Shown: positions 10,914 to 22,171, counted from the stretch's first letter. The stretch: DNA of 64,000 nt from Terrilactibacillus sp. S3-3 (GCA_030437565.1 CP129291.1:1984001-2048000), one strand, 5' to 3'. A program made the numbers and translations. Notes: generated by a model from the sequence alone, not told the origin.

Positions 10914-11007
10914 GGAAACAGTCTGCGAGCATTGCTAATTTTAAGCTCTTTTGCGTGAATGCTTTGACTGAGAACTTTCTTAAAAACATCGAACAGGATA
11001 TGATAAC

Positions 11008-11901
11008 ATGCAGCTTGTTGCACATAAATGGTTCATTTATAGCATTTTTGTTGTGTTGTGGAGCGCGGAGCAATTTTTGTTGAACTGGGCCTAAAATATG
11101 CTGAGCCGCTGCCTTTTTTAGCCTTACGATTTTTAATTGCGGCCGTATTGATGTGGGCATTTTGTCTTTTTGTCAAACCAAGTTTTCCAAAGCAATTATC
11201 CGAGTGGACCATTGTTATTTTAACAGCAGTCTTCCAACAAATAGGGTATCAATTTTTTTATTTTTTGGCATTAGACAACAACATTTCTCCTGGGATTCTC
11301 ACAATTATTCTTGGGGCGCAACCCATCTTAACCGCCATTTTGATGAATGAAGGAACCAACAAGTTCCAATGGGTAGGACTCGCTTTGGGAATGATTGGAC
11401 TAATCCTTGTCGTAGGGCGACAAGTTTATGGTGGTTCACTGTCTACGATGGGAATTCTATACAGCCTTTTATCCCTTATATCAATAACTATCGGTACTAT
11501 CATGCAAAAATATGTTCACCTTAATTTACCCATGAATGTTTCCATCCAGTATACATGCAGCTTATTGTCTTTTCAGTTTTTTTTTTTCATTATTGTTCGG
11601 CTCTCTCGCCGTAAATTGGACAGGAATGTTCATGATCGCCCTTCTGTTCATGGCACTCGGCGTGACCGTCAGTGCCACATTGCTGTTATACTACATGATT
11701 GGTAAGGGAAAACTGACAAATACAACGAGCATTTTTTATTGTGTCCCCCCTTTTACAGCTGTGCTTGATTTTTTCATTTTTAAACATACACTGAGTTTAA
11801 TCGCTTTCATTGGCATGGTTCTGATTATTCTGGGGATGATCATGATTAATCAAAAAGCCGTTCATCAGCCAATCCATCATCAATCCGATCATATGTCTTA
11901 A
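11008..11901 (+). CDS. EamA/DMT-family transporter, second copy (frameshifted)
   Basis: Another ten-helix EamA permease of about 297 residues. It reads MQLVAHKWFIYSIFVVLWS, then LGLKYAEPLPFLALRFLIAA, NISPGILTIILGAQPILTA, GLALGMIGLILVVGRQ, and after a lesion GVTVSATLLLYYMIGKG and TLSLIAFIGMVLIILGMIM. Two breaks: one G missing near 11070 and an expanded T-run near 11585. It differs clearly from the copy at 8756-9662. A strong terminator follows. Substrate unknown. Confidence 0.83.
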
Positions 11902-11923
11902 TTTTTTAATGCCTGGTTATGTT

Positions 11924-11964
11924 AAAAAAACTCCCTGCCAACAGGGAGTTTTTTTTTTTTTTTT
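11924..11964 (+). terminator. Intrinsic terminator after EamA transporter
   Basis: AAAAAACTCCCTG and CAGGGAGTTTTTT pair with a four-base loop and run into a long T-tract. It also serves the converging YbaK-like gene through the A-run on the other flank. Confidence 0.9.
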
Positions 11965-11979
11965 ATTAAGTTGAAAAGC

Positions 11980-12478
11980 CTAATCCTCGTCATTCCATCC
12001 TTTGCAAACGTCGACCCACTCTTTGCCGTTTCCGTATTTATATAATTCCTCGCACGAAAGTTCAAATGGCCGAGTTACTGCTGCCGCATGCCGGAAATAC
12101 CGTATCAAACCGTTGAAGCGAAATATCCATATAAACCGGCAGATCGTTTTTCAATCCGAACGGGCAGACACCGCCCACCGCGTGGCCGGTTTGTTCCAGC
12201 GTCTCTTCACGCGAAAGCATCCGGGCCTTCATGGCGAATTTATGGCGAAACTTTTTATTATCGACTTTTGCGTCGCCGGCAGCCACAATCAGCATCGCTT
12301 CGCCATTTTCCGGGCCTCTGAAGGCAAGCGTCTTGGCAATTCTTTCCGGTTCAACATGAAGAGCCGCCGCCGCCAGTTCAACAGTGGCGCTTGAAAGTTC
12401 CAGTTCAATAATATCTTGCTCGCGATCCCATAATCTGAAATGGGCTTTGACATCTTCTACAGACACTGCTTCATCCAC
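11980..12478 (-). CDS. YbaK/EbsC-family aminoacyl-tRNA deacylase-like protein (frameshifted near C-terminus)
   Basis: A 165-residue member of the YbaK/ProX editing family, which hydrolyses mischarged Cys- or Ala-tRNA(Pro). Typical segments: SSATVELAAAALHVEPERIA-KTLAFRG, the VDNKKFRHKFA-KARML stretch with the catalytic Lys region, TGHAVGGVCPFGL and VYMDISLQRFDTVFPACGSS. One extra T near 12062 shifts the last 28 codons, which otherwise read ELSCEELYKYGNGKEWVDVC to a stop at 11980. Substrate specificity cannot be assigned. Confidence 0.87.
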
Positions 12479-12581
12479 TCTTTTCTTTTATCTTAACATT
12501 CAGTATAGCAAAAAATTAGAGATTGTGGATGCATCTACCCATTTCAGCAGCCGGCAACATCCCAAGAATCAGCCAGCCTGC

Positions 12582-13923
12582 TTATCTCATCACTGCAAGC
12601 GAGCCCATCGGATCCCAAGGTTTCAATTCAACCGGCTCTTGCTCAAGTGCCTTTTTCAGATGTTCAGGGAGATATTTCTTATTGACGACCACTTGATAAG
12701 TGTATTCATCCATCCATTCGTCGCTCATCACAAAATAGCCTTTATTTCCGGGTTCTTCTCCCCAGCTGTTTTCCACTTTCCACCTGTTAGGCTTCCCGTC
12801 GACCAGATTGACGCCGGTCAGCACCATGGCATGTGTCAAACAGCTTTCCTTGTAATCCAGCCGTTCGGCTTTGGTCAATCTGAAGCTCGTGCCAAAAGCC
12901 GTTTCATAGTCATAAATATTGGTATCCAAAATGCCTTTTTTTCGGTCGGAAGATTGAACCACGTCGCATCCGAACCAGACGGTCTCTTTATCTTTGATTT
13001 GGCTGACAGCCAGCTGTTTCAAAGTGTCGATGTCCACGTTCAAATATTTAATCGGTTTCCCGCCGCAACGTTGCCAAGAAATTGGACCGTATATGTTTTT
13101 CCAAATGGTTTATCTTTTGTCGGGGCGTTGATCAGGCTGACATAATCATCCAAGTTCAATCCAATATACTTTTTATAAAAGTCCTGCGGCGTGATGCCCA
13201 AGTCTCTATGAAACTCGTTATTTTCGTCTCTGTATTCAAAGTCAAATGTTTTCGGCGGTTCGCCAAGAGAAAAGGCAAGAATGGTGTAGATGTCCTCAAG
13301 CATGCTGTCTTTCACACTTTCCAGCTCTTCCGCTGATTTTCCTTCCGCGTGCAGGTTTCTCAGTATTCCCGCGTCTTCCCTCAGCTTGGCATCGAGCAGA
13401 CTGTTTAGTTCCGTAGATTGACTGCTTTGGAATGTTTCCGGCATGACTTGTTTCGGCACGACCCCGTATTTCTCTATGATGGACACGAGCATATCCCACT
13501 GTCCGCCATCTTGCTGCGGGGTGGCCAGAATCCAGGAGACGAGCCTGCCGTCCAAAGGTTCATCCGCCGTTTTTTCAGCACACTTTCTAAAAAATAATTG
13601 GACTTTTCCAATTTATCCCAAAAGTTCGTGTAATTTTGGGATAATTCGAAATCTTTCAAGTTGAAAAGTGTGTTCATTTTGTGGCGAAATGTGTTCAAAG
13701 CGGCAAACATCCAGCACCGGCCGCTCTTTTTTTGATTGGCGACTTTACCGGTTTTAATTTCTTCAGAGAACACCGGGTTCATCGCCACAACGGCATGATT
13801 ATTTTCCGTTGCCGCATTGATGCCGTTTTTCATCACAGCGTTTTGGATCACTTGATTCACTGTTTTTTCTTGAATGCTCTCCGAATATTTTCCGATCATT
13901 TTTGCTGATATCTCTTTTGTCAT
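12582..13923 (-). CDS. pepC: Aminopeptidase C / bleomycin hydrolase (two frame lesions)
   Basis: Cytosolic C1B papain-like aminopeptidase of about 447 residues, the family norm. The catalytic triad is present: Cys in KSGRCWMFAALNTFRHKM, His in LTHAMVLTGVNL and Asn in KVENSWGEEPG. The protein ends MGSLAVMR; C1B enzymes use a short C-terminal tail in the active-site channel. Breaks occur near 13560 and near 13043, each splitting an otherwise continuous frame. Start ATG 13923 has an AGGGG-type site upstream. No operon partner is evident. Confidence 0.93.
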
Positions 13924-13997
13924 ATTTTACCCCTCCATCTATTAACATTGTAATCTTAATTTTGAGCCTGCGCAAAGGACAGCTCTTTAGCCAACTA

Positions 13998-14186
13998 TTA
14001 AGTTTGAAATCGGCCGGCTGCCTGCTTTCCAGCAAAATCCGGTGACACTTTGCAATCAGCCATTTGATTATATGCTGGAACTTTTGTTAATTTGATCGTT
14101 TTATCAGCTAAAGTAATCGATCCCTCTAAAAATGGATTGTTTTTTTGGCCCAATGTTCATCCTTACTTGAAGTGATCAGGATTTTG
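13998..14186 (-). pseudogene. Orphan coding remnant in the pepC upstream gap
   Basis: A 60-codon open stretch without a start codon runs from about 14186 to TAA 13998. It reads as ordinary protein (ITSSKDEHWAKKNNPFLEG, then LADKTIKLTKVPAYNQ, ending in KQAAGRFQT), and a second coding-like piece with SADMLSKYKGFRQNPDHFK precedes it in another frame. This looks like the tail of a frameshifted or truncated gene whose family I do not recognise. The rest of the 13924-14317 gap holds the divergent promoters. Confidence 0.35.
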
Positions 14187-14277
14187 ACGAAAACCCTTAT
14201 ATTTGCTTAACATATCGGCTGAAAAGTGTATGGAAGCACTCCGCAGTCGGCCAAATTTTTTAATTACCAGTATAACA

Positions 14278-14299
14278 AGAACATATATTCGTATATAAT
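14278..14299 (+). promoter_or_regulatory. LexA-like box overlapping a promoter
   Basis: AGAACATATATTCG (reverse CGAATATATGTTCT) differs by two bases from the CGAAC-N4-GTTCG LexA operator. It is followed 2 bases later by TATAAT (14294-14299), so a bound repressor would block this promoter. The same box-to-TATAAT spacing occurs upstream of the Y-family polymerase at 56808. Confidence 0.55.
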
Positions 14300-14317
14300 G
14301 ATATTGGGTGATGAAAG

Positions 14318-14653
14318 GTGCTGAAAATCAGCGAGAATGAAAAAAGGCTTATTCAATCCTACATATTATTGCCTCTGATGCGCATGGCGCTGGAACGCGA
14401 CAAGAAAATCATCAAGTTGACCAATACTAAATTCAAGGATCAGTATATCAATGTCCTCAACAATACCATCCATCAAATTTCCTGTGACCTGAAACAAGTC
14501 AAAGATGAGATCTTCAATCAACAGATCAGAATGCACAGAAAAAACTGGCTCGAATATGAAGCCTATATCAGAGGTTACAAAGTCAATATTCACTATCATA
14601 AAAGCATTGCCGGAGACTGGATCTATGATCGTATTCGCAAGTACCTTCATTAA
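14318..14653 (+). CDS. YhjD-like conserved protein, putative SOS gene
   Basis: A 111-residue, highly charged helical protein resembling Bacillus YhjD: NEKRLIQSYILLPLMRMAL, DKKIIKLTNTKFKDQYINVL, a central region with TIHQISCDLKQVKDEIF, and a C-terminal YEAYIRGYKVNIHYHK segment. The family has no known activity. GTG at 14318 with GGGTGA six bases upstream is the best start. The promoter carries a LexA-like box; my recollection that yhj genes of B. subtilis were listed as LexA-controlled supports this but should be checked. Undamaged. Confidence 0.65.
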   Translation: MLKISENEKRLIQSYILLPLMRMALERDKKIIKLTNTKFKDQYINVLNNTIHQISCDLKQVKDEIFNQQIRMHRKNWLEYEAYIRGYKVNIHYHKSIAGDWIYDRIRKYLH

Positions 14654-14880
14654 CGATCCAAATGCTTAAATAGCTGAAAATCAAAAAAGCTGGACAGCGG
14701 CTATAAAAAATGACTGCAGATGCAGCCGCTTATCCATATATTAAAGAAAAAAGGACATAAGAATCATCCCGGTTTCTAATCTTGATCCAAACGGTACCCG
14801 GGCGCCAATATCTATCTTATTTGTACACCTGATTTAAGCCGTATACTTTATTAAAAGGCTCACCGTTTTTACCATATAGA

Positions 14881-15684
14881 CTAGGAAACTGCCCCTTTCA
14901 TGGCTTTCAAGCTTTGGCTCCTGATAAATTCGACAGCATGGGCTTTATATTGCGAAAATTTTGCTGTCATTTTTACCGTATAGTTGCGGGGCCTTGGCAA
15001 AAATCAACGTCAATCGTTTCTTGGATGCGGCCGGGCTTAGAGGCCATCATGACGACGCGGTCGGCATAAAAAAATGGCTTCATCGATATCGTGAGTCACC
15101 ATGACAACCGTTTTTTTTTTGCGATTGCTGCCAGACATTCAGAAGCAGCTCCTGCATTAAGCTCCGGGTTTGCATGTCCAGTGCGCCGAAAGGTTCATCA
15201 AGCAGAATCACTTCGGGATCATTGGCGAGAGCCCGGGCAATGGCCACCCGCTGACGCATCCCTCCTGATAAGGCTTTTGGATAAACGTGGTTAAATCCTT
15301 CCAGTCCAACCATTTTAATATATTTTTCCGCCATTTCACTTCTTTCTTGTTTGTGCACCCTTTTTTGTTTTAGTCCAAATTCAACATTTTTCTGGACATC
15401 GAGCCACGGAAACAGTGTGTAGGATTGAAAAACCATTCCCCGATCCGGACCCGCTCCTCTAATCCGTTGGTCACCCAAAGTGACATAGCCTTGAGTCGGT
15501 TTTTCCAGTCCGCCGATCATTCGCAGTAATGTTGATTTTCCGCAGCCGGAAGCTCCTAATATCGAAACAACTCCTTATCTTTCACAGTGAGATTTATATT
15601 TTCTAAAGCTGTCATCTGTTTCGCGCCTTTGCCAAACATTTTTGATACCTGATGAATCACCAAGTCATGGTTTTTATTCGCCAT
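14881..15684 (-). CDS. SsuB/TauB-type ABC transporter ATP-binding protein of the hut-like operon (frameshifted)
   Basis: Cytoplasmic ATPase of a nitrate/sulfonate/taurine-class importer, about 267 residues. Walker A is LGASGCGKST (second frame), then the Q-loop in GMVFQSYTLFPWL, signature LSGGMRQRVAIARAL, Walker B EVILLDEPFGALD and switch His in VMVTHDIDEA. At least three indels: one T missing near 15567, an expanded T-run near 15113, and one near 14995. After correction the C-terminus reads NYTVKMTAKFSQYKAHAVEF to TAG 14881. It is the last gene of the operon starting with the RpiR regulator. Confidence 0.88.
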
Positions 15685-15714
15685 TTTCCTTTTCCCCCAT
15701 TCACCCGCATTCTT

Positions 15715-16552
15715 TTAGTTCCATGGGAACAACACCTTGCTCAAGCCTTTGAAGATATAATCAAAAATGAGTCCGATAACGCCAATCGTTAATATTCCCA
15801 CAAAAATATTAGCCGTGTTTAACATCCTTTGCGACTGGATAATCATATAGCCAATGCCGGATGACGCCCCGACTAATTCGGCGACAATAATGTAAGTCCA
15901 CGCCCAGCCCAAAACCATTCTTAATGACGAGACAATGGACGGCAAACTTGCCGGCAAGATCACCCGCCACAAAACCGCTGCTTTTGAAGTGCCTAAAGTA
16001 TACGAGACATCAATCAAATCATCCTGAACACTTTTTTTGTCGCCGCCGCCACCATTAAAATCAGCTGAGAAAAGCTTCCCCCAAAAGATAATCGCTATTT
16101 TCTGTGTCTCATTAACCCCAATCCACAAAATGAATAATGGAATGAACGCGGATGCCGGCAAATAGCGGATGAAAGACATCAGCGGTTCAAGCAGCCCTTC
16201 CACTGGCTTAAATGCCCCTAAAAGAATTCCCAGTGGCACAGCGATAACAGCCGCAAATAGGAATCCAACCATGACGCGATACACGGTCACCGCGATATCG
16301 CTTATAAATCCCATTTGAGTAAATAAATTGTCAGCCGCCTGGGTAGTGGCCGATGGCGTCAAAAAAAAAAAAAACATGATCAACAAAACCGCCATAGGTT
16401 AAGAGGCACCAAACGCCGAAGACGATCACAAAACCGATCAGGCCGAGAAGTAAATAGATTCTATGGGTAATATTGGCTTTGGGTACAAACGATTCTTTCA
16501 TCCTTTGGATAAAACTTTCATTATTTTCAATGCCGCTATTCATGGGCATCAA
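15715..16552 (-). CDS. SsuC/TauC-type ABC transporter permease (frameshifted)
   Basis: Inner-membrane permease of the BPD family, about 279 residues with six helices. The EAA-loop region reads DVSYTLGTSKAAVLWRVILP followed by ASLPSIVSSLRMVLGWAW, and the C-terminal VGASSGIGYMIIQSQR block is typical of SsuC/TauC. The C(T)/A-rich run near 16365 breaks the frame after the first helix, and a pair of compensating indels near 16035-16080 garbles about 15 residues. It lies between its binding protein and ATPase genes. Confidence 0.87.
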
Positions 16553-16679
16553 GGATTCCTCCGGCTGTGTTTTCTCTTTTCAGGTTCATTTCATTCACTC
16601 TCCTTTCCTTAGAATCTTTAGGAATGCGGGGACCGTTCATTTGCACCGGTCCCTCCTGAAGAATCAAACATTCTTTTTG

Positions 16680-17693
16680 CTATTTATTGACAAAGGAGCC
16701 ATCAATTAAATCATTGGTTTTTGGCGTCTTTTTGATAAGCTTCACTTTTTGCCAGAATTGTGCCGCTTTATTCGTAACCTCATAGATTTGTCCGGGTTGA
16801 TCTTTTGTCCCAAAATATTTTTTATTTCCTGCTTTGTCATAGAATGTGACATCCGTTGCTTCTGCCTTAAATTCTTCAACGGTTTGCCCCATGCTTTTGG
16901 CCATGATTTTATCCGCCTTGTCAGGATGATCTTTCGCATATTTCAAAGCATCGAACCAAGCATTCACAATGCCTTGGACCAATTTTGGATTATTCTTGAC
17001 AAAATCTTGACGCAAACCAAGCGAGTCGACAATCAACCCGGGCGTTTTATCACTCGAAAGCAAGACATGTAAAAGAAGTCTTCTTGGCTTTCGTCAGCCA
17101 CGGCTGCCAGGTCACAGCGGCGTCCACTTTTTTACTTACAAAGGCTGCTCCCGCGTCCCCGGCACTCATGTTCACCATTGTAACATCGTTCATGTTCATG
17201 CCGTTTTTGTCCAGTTCATAGAGGAACCAAAAGTAGCTTGCGCCGCCGCTTGTATCGATGGCCACTCTTTTCCCCTTTAAATCTTTAAAACTTTTAATCT
17301 CTTTTTTGGCGACAATCCCGTCGCCGCCGCTCGATGTATCAAGCGCCAGCACTTGATACACCGGAATGTCGGAAGCGGCAGTCACCACATGTGTATCCAC
17401 TGTCGTCATAAATCCCTGAATGCGATTTGCCGCCATGGCTGTCCGGCGATCGGTTGCGCTTTGAATCGTCTGCAATTTGACGTTAACCCCGTTCTTTTTG
17501 AACAATCCTTCCTTTGCTGCCAAATACATCGGCGCAAAGCCAATCCAGGAGGAAATGCCAATTTTTACTTCCTTTAAAAGTGTTTTTTTCTGTGTTTGAC
17601 TGCTGCTTGCAGATGAAGAACATCCTGCAAGAATCAACGTCAATGATAAAATAAAAGCGATCAAAACAGACAATCCCTTTTTTTTTTTTTCAC
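16680..17693 (-). CDS. SsuA/TauA-like substrate-binding lipoprotein (frameshifted)
   Basis: Periplasm-equivalent receptor of the importer, about 335 residues. A lysine-rich start, hydrophobic signal LIAFILSLTLILAGC with lipobox LAGC, then the NMT1/TauA-type fold: VKIGISSWIGFAPMYLAAKE, KEIKSFKDLKGKRVAIDTSG and DAAVTWQPWL. Translation probably starts at GTG 17693 right after GGGAG, but the A13 run inside codons 2-5 is two bases too long for the downstream frame. A second lesion lies near 17055. Binding specificity is unknown; gene context suggests an imidazole compound such as urocanate. Confidence 0.85.
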
Positions 17694-17701
17694 TCCCTTT
17701 T

Positions 17702-18665
17702 TTATATAGCTATATCATTTGTAACTTCCCCATTTAAAACTTTAATGACATGATTAACGGCCCGTTCTTTTAATAAGCGTAATGATTGAGTGGAGATATA
17801 GGACACATGCGGGGTGACATAAATATTTTTGCAGTTGAATATTGCTTCGTTGCCAACAGGCGGTTCAACAGAGACAACATCCAGCATCGCACCGGCAATC
17901 TCTTTTTGCTCCACAGCCTTGATTAATTTTTCTTCGTCAATCACTTTTCCTCTGGCCGTATTGATCAGATAAGCGCTTTTCTTCATTTGTTTAAGCTCGC
18001 TTTCGCCGATGAGATGATGCACGCTTTCGTCATATTTCACGTGCAGTGTAATGAAATCCGCTTGCCAGCCCTTCTTCAAGGCCGACAGCTTGGACATGAA
18101 AGGTTTCTTCTATTTCCTTTGTCATGATTGGATCGACAGCAATCACTCTCATTCCGATCTTTTGGGCTTTGAAAGCGACGGCGCGGCCGATGCGCCCGAA
18201 ACCAACGATCAGTAACGTGGATTGATTCACCCTCGGCTTCATTTCGTTGACAGCCTGCGCCCCCCAACAGACATGCTCCTTTAGACCAAAATAATAGTCC
18301 AGTTGCTTGTTAAAAAAGTAGACGGCGGCGATCACATAATCGGAAACATCATCCACACAGTAGCCGGGGACAAACGTTACCGTTATATTTCTGGCTTTTG
18401 CCGCTTCGATATCTACCCTGTCATAACCCCCTCCGTAAACGGATATAATTTTGCACTTTTCCAATTTTTCTATCGTTTGCTTCGGCAAATCGACATAGAC
18501 TTGGCAAATCACCGCGTCAGCCTTTTTGCCAAACGATTCCAAATCATCTAAATAATCATTTGATGAATGCCTGATCTCGCATTCCGTAAACGCTTCTATA
18601 AGCTGCTTTCGTTCAATGTTATAGTCCGGCCACTCTTCATCAATGATCCAAATTAAAGGTTTCAA
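17702..18665 (-). CDS. D-2-hydroxyacid dehydrogenase (frameshifted)
   Basis: NAD-dependent dehydrogenase of the phosphoglycerate/lactate dehydrogenase family, about 321 residues. The NAD-binding loop is IVGFGRIGRAVAFKAQKIG with VIAVDP after it; catalytic residues fall in NTARGKVIDE (Arg), VVSVEPPVGN (Glu) and YVTPHVSYIS (His). The start is TTG 18665 behind AAGGAAGGTG. One lesion near 18080. It is the only oxidoreductase in the hut-like operon, where canonical histidine degradation needs none. It might act on a keto or hydroxy acid such as imidazole-lactate/pyruvate, which is inference only. Confidence 0.87.
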
Positions 18666-18716
18666 AAAAGGTCACCTTCCTTAAAAAAATAGAAGCCCGT
18701 ATCAAAGTCAGCAAAA

Positions 18717-19975
18717 CTAATGATTTCTGCATATTAACTGACCACGTTTTATGACCATACTTACCCCATTCATTGCTGTGTGATAAGGAATATATTTATA
18801 ACTTGGATACTCAAGAATTAACAAATCGGCCCTCTTGCCAATCTCGATAGATCCGATTTCTTCCGCCATGTTCAGTGCGGCCGCTCCGTTTAATGTGTAG
18901 GCAGTCAATGCTTCTTCCGCCGTCATGTTCATATAAATGCACGCTAAACCATATATCAGTGCCGTCGATAATGTAAAACAGCTTCCCGGATTATAATCAC
19001 TGGCCAAAGCAACCGCGCAGCCGCTGTCGATCATCGCGCGCGCCCGGGCATAATCTTTATGTAAACAAAAAGCGGTGCCGGGCAGCAAGGTTGTGATCAC
19101 GCCGGCCTCGGCCAAGGCTCTGATCCCTTTATCTGAAGCTTCCAACAGGTGATCGGCCGAAACCGTCTTTAATTCGGCAGCCAGTTCGGCGCCTCCCATC
19201 GATTCCATCTCATCGGCATGTATTTTTAATTCAAATCCGCTCTTTTTCGCCGCTCGCAGTAATTTTTCGGATAATGGAATGGAAAACACCCCTTCTTCGC
19301 AAAACACGTCACAAAAAAGGGCCAGTTTTTTTTCTCGCGAATAACAGGCAATACTTGATCAATCATAAAGTCGACATACCCTGCTTGATCACCCGAAAAT
19401 TCTTGTGGCAGGGCATGCGCACCCAAATAAGTTGTGACGACATCGATCGGCCCTTTTTCATTTAATTTCTTCATCACTTCCAGCATTTTGATTTCCGCAA
19501 TCCTGTCCAAACCGTAGCCGCTTTTTCCTTCAACGGTCGTGATGCCGTACTCCGCCATTGTTTTCAGCGTTTCCATCCCTGAATCATAAAGCTCTTCAAA
19601 GCGGCTCTGCCTGGTTGCTTGAACCGTGTTTTCAATCCCTCCGCCCGCTTTCATAATGTCCATGTAACTTTTACCGCTCAAACGCATCAGAAATTCATCC
19701 GGCCGATAGCCGGCAAACAAAAAGTGAGTATGCGAATCAACAAAGCCCGGTATCACCGCTTTTCCGGCTGCATCGATGACTTCAAACTTTGTGAGATCAT
19801 AGTTTTTTTCAACCGTTTTTTTTTTTTTATCAGCAATATCAATAATCTGCCCATTTTCTATGACAATCGATTTTCCATGCATGATCGAAATCTGATTCAT
19901 CTTTTGTCCGGATACGGCTGATTTTCCAAGTGGAGTGGCAATTTCTGCAGCATTCGCTATGATTAATCGGCTCAT
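18717..19975 (-). CDS. hutI: Imidazolonepropionase (one frame lesion)
   Basis: Opens the imidazolone ring of 4-imidazolone-5-propanoate to give N-formimino-L-glutamate. Amidohydrolase of about 419 residues with metal ligands in FVDSHTHFLFAGYRPDEF, KIHADEMESMGGAELA, the second His region TVSADHLL, and SDYNPGSCFTLS. Start ATG 19975 lies two bases past the hutU stop. One lesion near 19320 (T-run) divides it; the expanded T-run near 19820 keeps the frame. Directly follows urocanase as in known hut clusters. Confidence 0.93.
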
Positions 19976-19976
19976 A

Positions 19977-21997
19977 TTATTCAGCCCCATCCCCCAAGTC
20001 CATTTTTCCAAACAATCTATCATCAACAAGCTGCGGTATTGTCAAATAGTGGTCGCCTGCGTACTTTTGATTAAAAGCAACCGCCGTTTCGATTGAATGC
20101 TCATTGCGGGCCCAGCTTCTGCGGGCAACGCCGCCCATGACATCCCAAAGAATCGCTTTTTTAATAATGTCATCCACACGCCGGCTGCCGTCGAGTACTA
20201 AACCGAAGCCGCCGTTAATGGCTTTGCCAATGCCCACACCGCCGCCGTTATGCAGGGTCACCAAACTCATTCCTCGCGCCGCGTTTCCGGCAAAGCATTG
20301 AACCGCCATATCGGCCATCACGTTGCTGCCGTCTTTAATATTGGCCGTTTCCCGAAACGGCGAATCCGTGCCGCTGACATCATGATGATCGCGGCCGATC
20401 ATCACCGGTCCGATTTCTTTATTCCGCACCATGTCGTTGAATTTCAGCGCAATGTTGATCCTCCCTTCGGCATCCTGATACAAAATCCGTGCTTTTGTGC
20501 CGACAACGAGCTGATTTTTTTTTTTGTGCATCGCGAATCCAATTATAGTTATCGCGATCCTGATAACGCCTTGCGGGATCAATGGCCTCCATCGCCGCTT
20601 TATCGGTCTTGACGAGATCCGATTCTTTGCCGCTCAGGCATACCCATCTGAAAGGGCCATAGCCGTAATCAAATAATTGCGGTCCCATGATATCTTCAAC
20701 ATAAGAAGGCTGTTTGAAGCCGTCCTTATCATCGATGCCGTTTTTAGAGACCCCTTTTACTCCCGCATCAAATACGGCTTTCAAAAAGGCATTGCCGTAA
20801 TCGAAAAAGTATGTTCCATGCTTCGTTAAAGTCTCGATTAACTCGTAATGATGGCGCAAACTTTTATCGACCAATTGTTTGTATTTCTGGCGATCGTCGC
20901 TCAATAATTTTGTCCGTTCGGCAAATGTCAGGCCTTGCGGACAGTAGCCGCCGTCATACGCCGCATGGCAGGACGTCTGATCCGATAATAGGTCGACATG
21001 AATGCGATGCTCCGCGATATATTCAAGCAAATCCACGACATTGCCGTGATAGGCAATCGAGAGGCTTTCTTTTGTTTAACGTGATCTAGGGCAGCCTTAA
21101 AAATATCGTCAAGGTTATCCGACGACATGCCAACCCATCCTTGATCCAACCGCGTCTTGATCCGCGATCCGTCTACTTCGGCAATGATGCCGACGCCATT
21201 CGCAATTTCTATCGCTTTCGGCTGAGCCCCGCTCATCCCGCCAAGTCCTGAACTTACAAATAATTTTCCCGCCAAATCACCGTCATTAGGAATGCCTAGT
21301 TTCAGCCGCCCGGCATTCAGAAGTGTATTATAAGTGCCGTGGACAATACCTTGCGGACCGATATACATCCAGCCGCCCGCCGTCATTTGCCCATAGTTGG
21401 CAACGCCCATTTGTTCGGCAATTTCCCAGTCTTTTAAATTATCAAATTCACCGATCATCAATGCATTGGTGATGATCACACGCGGAGCAGCGGCAGATGT
21501 TCTGAACAATCCCAATGGATGTCCCGATTCAATCACTAATGTTTGATCTTTTTCCAAATTTTCCAGTACTTTTTGATCAATCGGTATTGCATCCAGTTCT
21601 GGAAAACCTGTCCGGTTTCCCCATAAGTCACAAGTTCATAGGGATAAAGCGCCACTTCAAAATCCAAATTGTTATCGATCATCACTTGAAAAGCTTTGCC
21701 TTCTACACATTTGCCCTTATACTCATCTATCGGTTTCCCGCAGATCCTTCCTTCAGGTCTGAAGCGATAGCCATAAATACGGCCTCTGGTTTGCAATTCA
21801 TTTAAAAACTCCGGCAACAGCTGCTCATGATATTTTTTCGGAATATACCTCAAAGCATTTTTCAGCGCGATGACCGTTTGCTTTTGGTTTAATGAATAGC
21901 CCCGATCGGGCGCTCTTCTGATCCCTTCGGCAAAACCGGGCATATCCGGCAACTCATCATCAAGACTTAACATCGAAACGGCTTGACGCGTCATCAT
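19977..21997 (-). CDS. hutU: Urocanate hydratase, long form (three frame lesions)
   Basis: Adds water to urocanate to form imidazolonepropionate, using bound NAD. The gene spans about 673 codons, i.e. the long urocanase type with an extended N-terminus (LPDMPGFAEGIRRAPDRGYS, NALRYIPKKYHEQLLPEFL), not the ~555-residue form of B. subtilis. Key blocks are YELVTYGETGQV, the NAD-binding FVSSGLGGMSGAQPKAIEIA, and NAARGMSLVTLHNGGGVGIG. Lesions near 21550, 21065 and 20525. Two adjacent ATGs (21997, 21994) or an upstream TTG could start it. It sits between the HutF-like amidohydrolase and hutI. Confidence 0.93.
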
Positions 21998-22043
21998 GAT
22001 CAACCAACCCTTCTAATTTTTGTTTGATAAAGGTAACGATTCC

Positions 22044-22071
22044 GTGATCGGCATTTACTCTGCCTGATCAC
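22044..22071. other. Intra-operon hairpin upstream of hutU
   Basis: GTGATCGGCA and TGCCTGATCAC pair with one bulge around a 7-base loop, in the 168-base gap between the HutF-like gene and hutU. No T-tract follows on the minus strand, so it is more likely a processing or attenuating structure than a full terminator. Confidence 0.4.
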
Positions 22072-22171
22072 AGAATTTGATCGTTTTTTTATATAGAAAT
22101 CATCATCCATTCGATCCACGACCGGCCACTCCATAATAATGGAACCCGCCGCCAAAACGGGATCCGGATAT

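Noticed and set aside
12384..13145. 253-codon plus-strand open frame opposite pepC
   Set aside because: Antisense to the conserved catalytic region of aminopeptidase C; composition is that of a complementary-strand artefact.
16331..16395. Homopolymer tracts as phase-variation switches
   Set aside because: They occur in housekeeping and regulatory genes alike, across the entire window, which fits sequence error rather than contingency loci.
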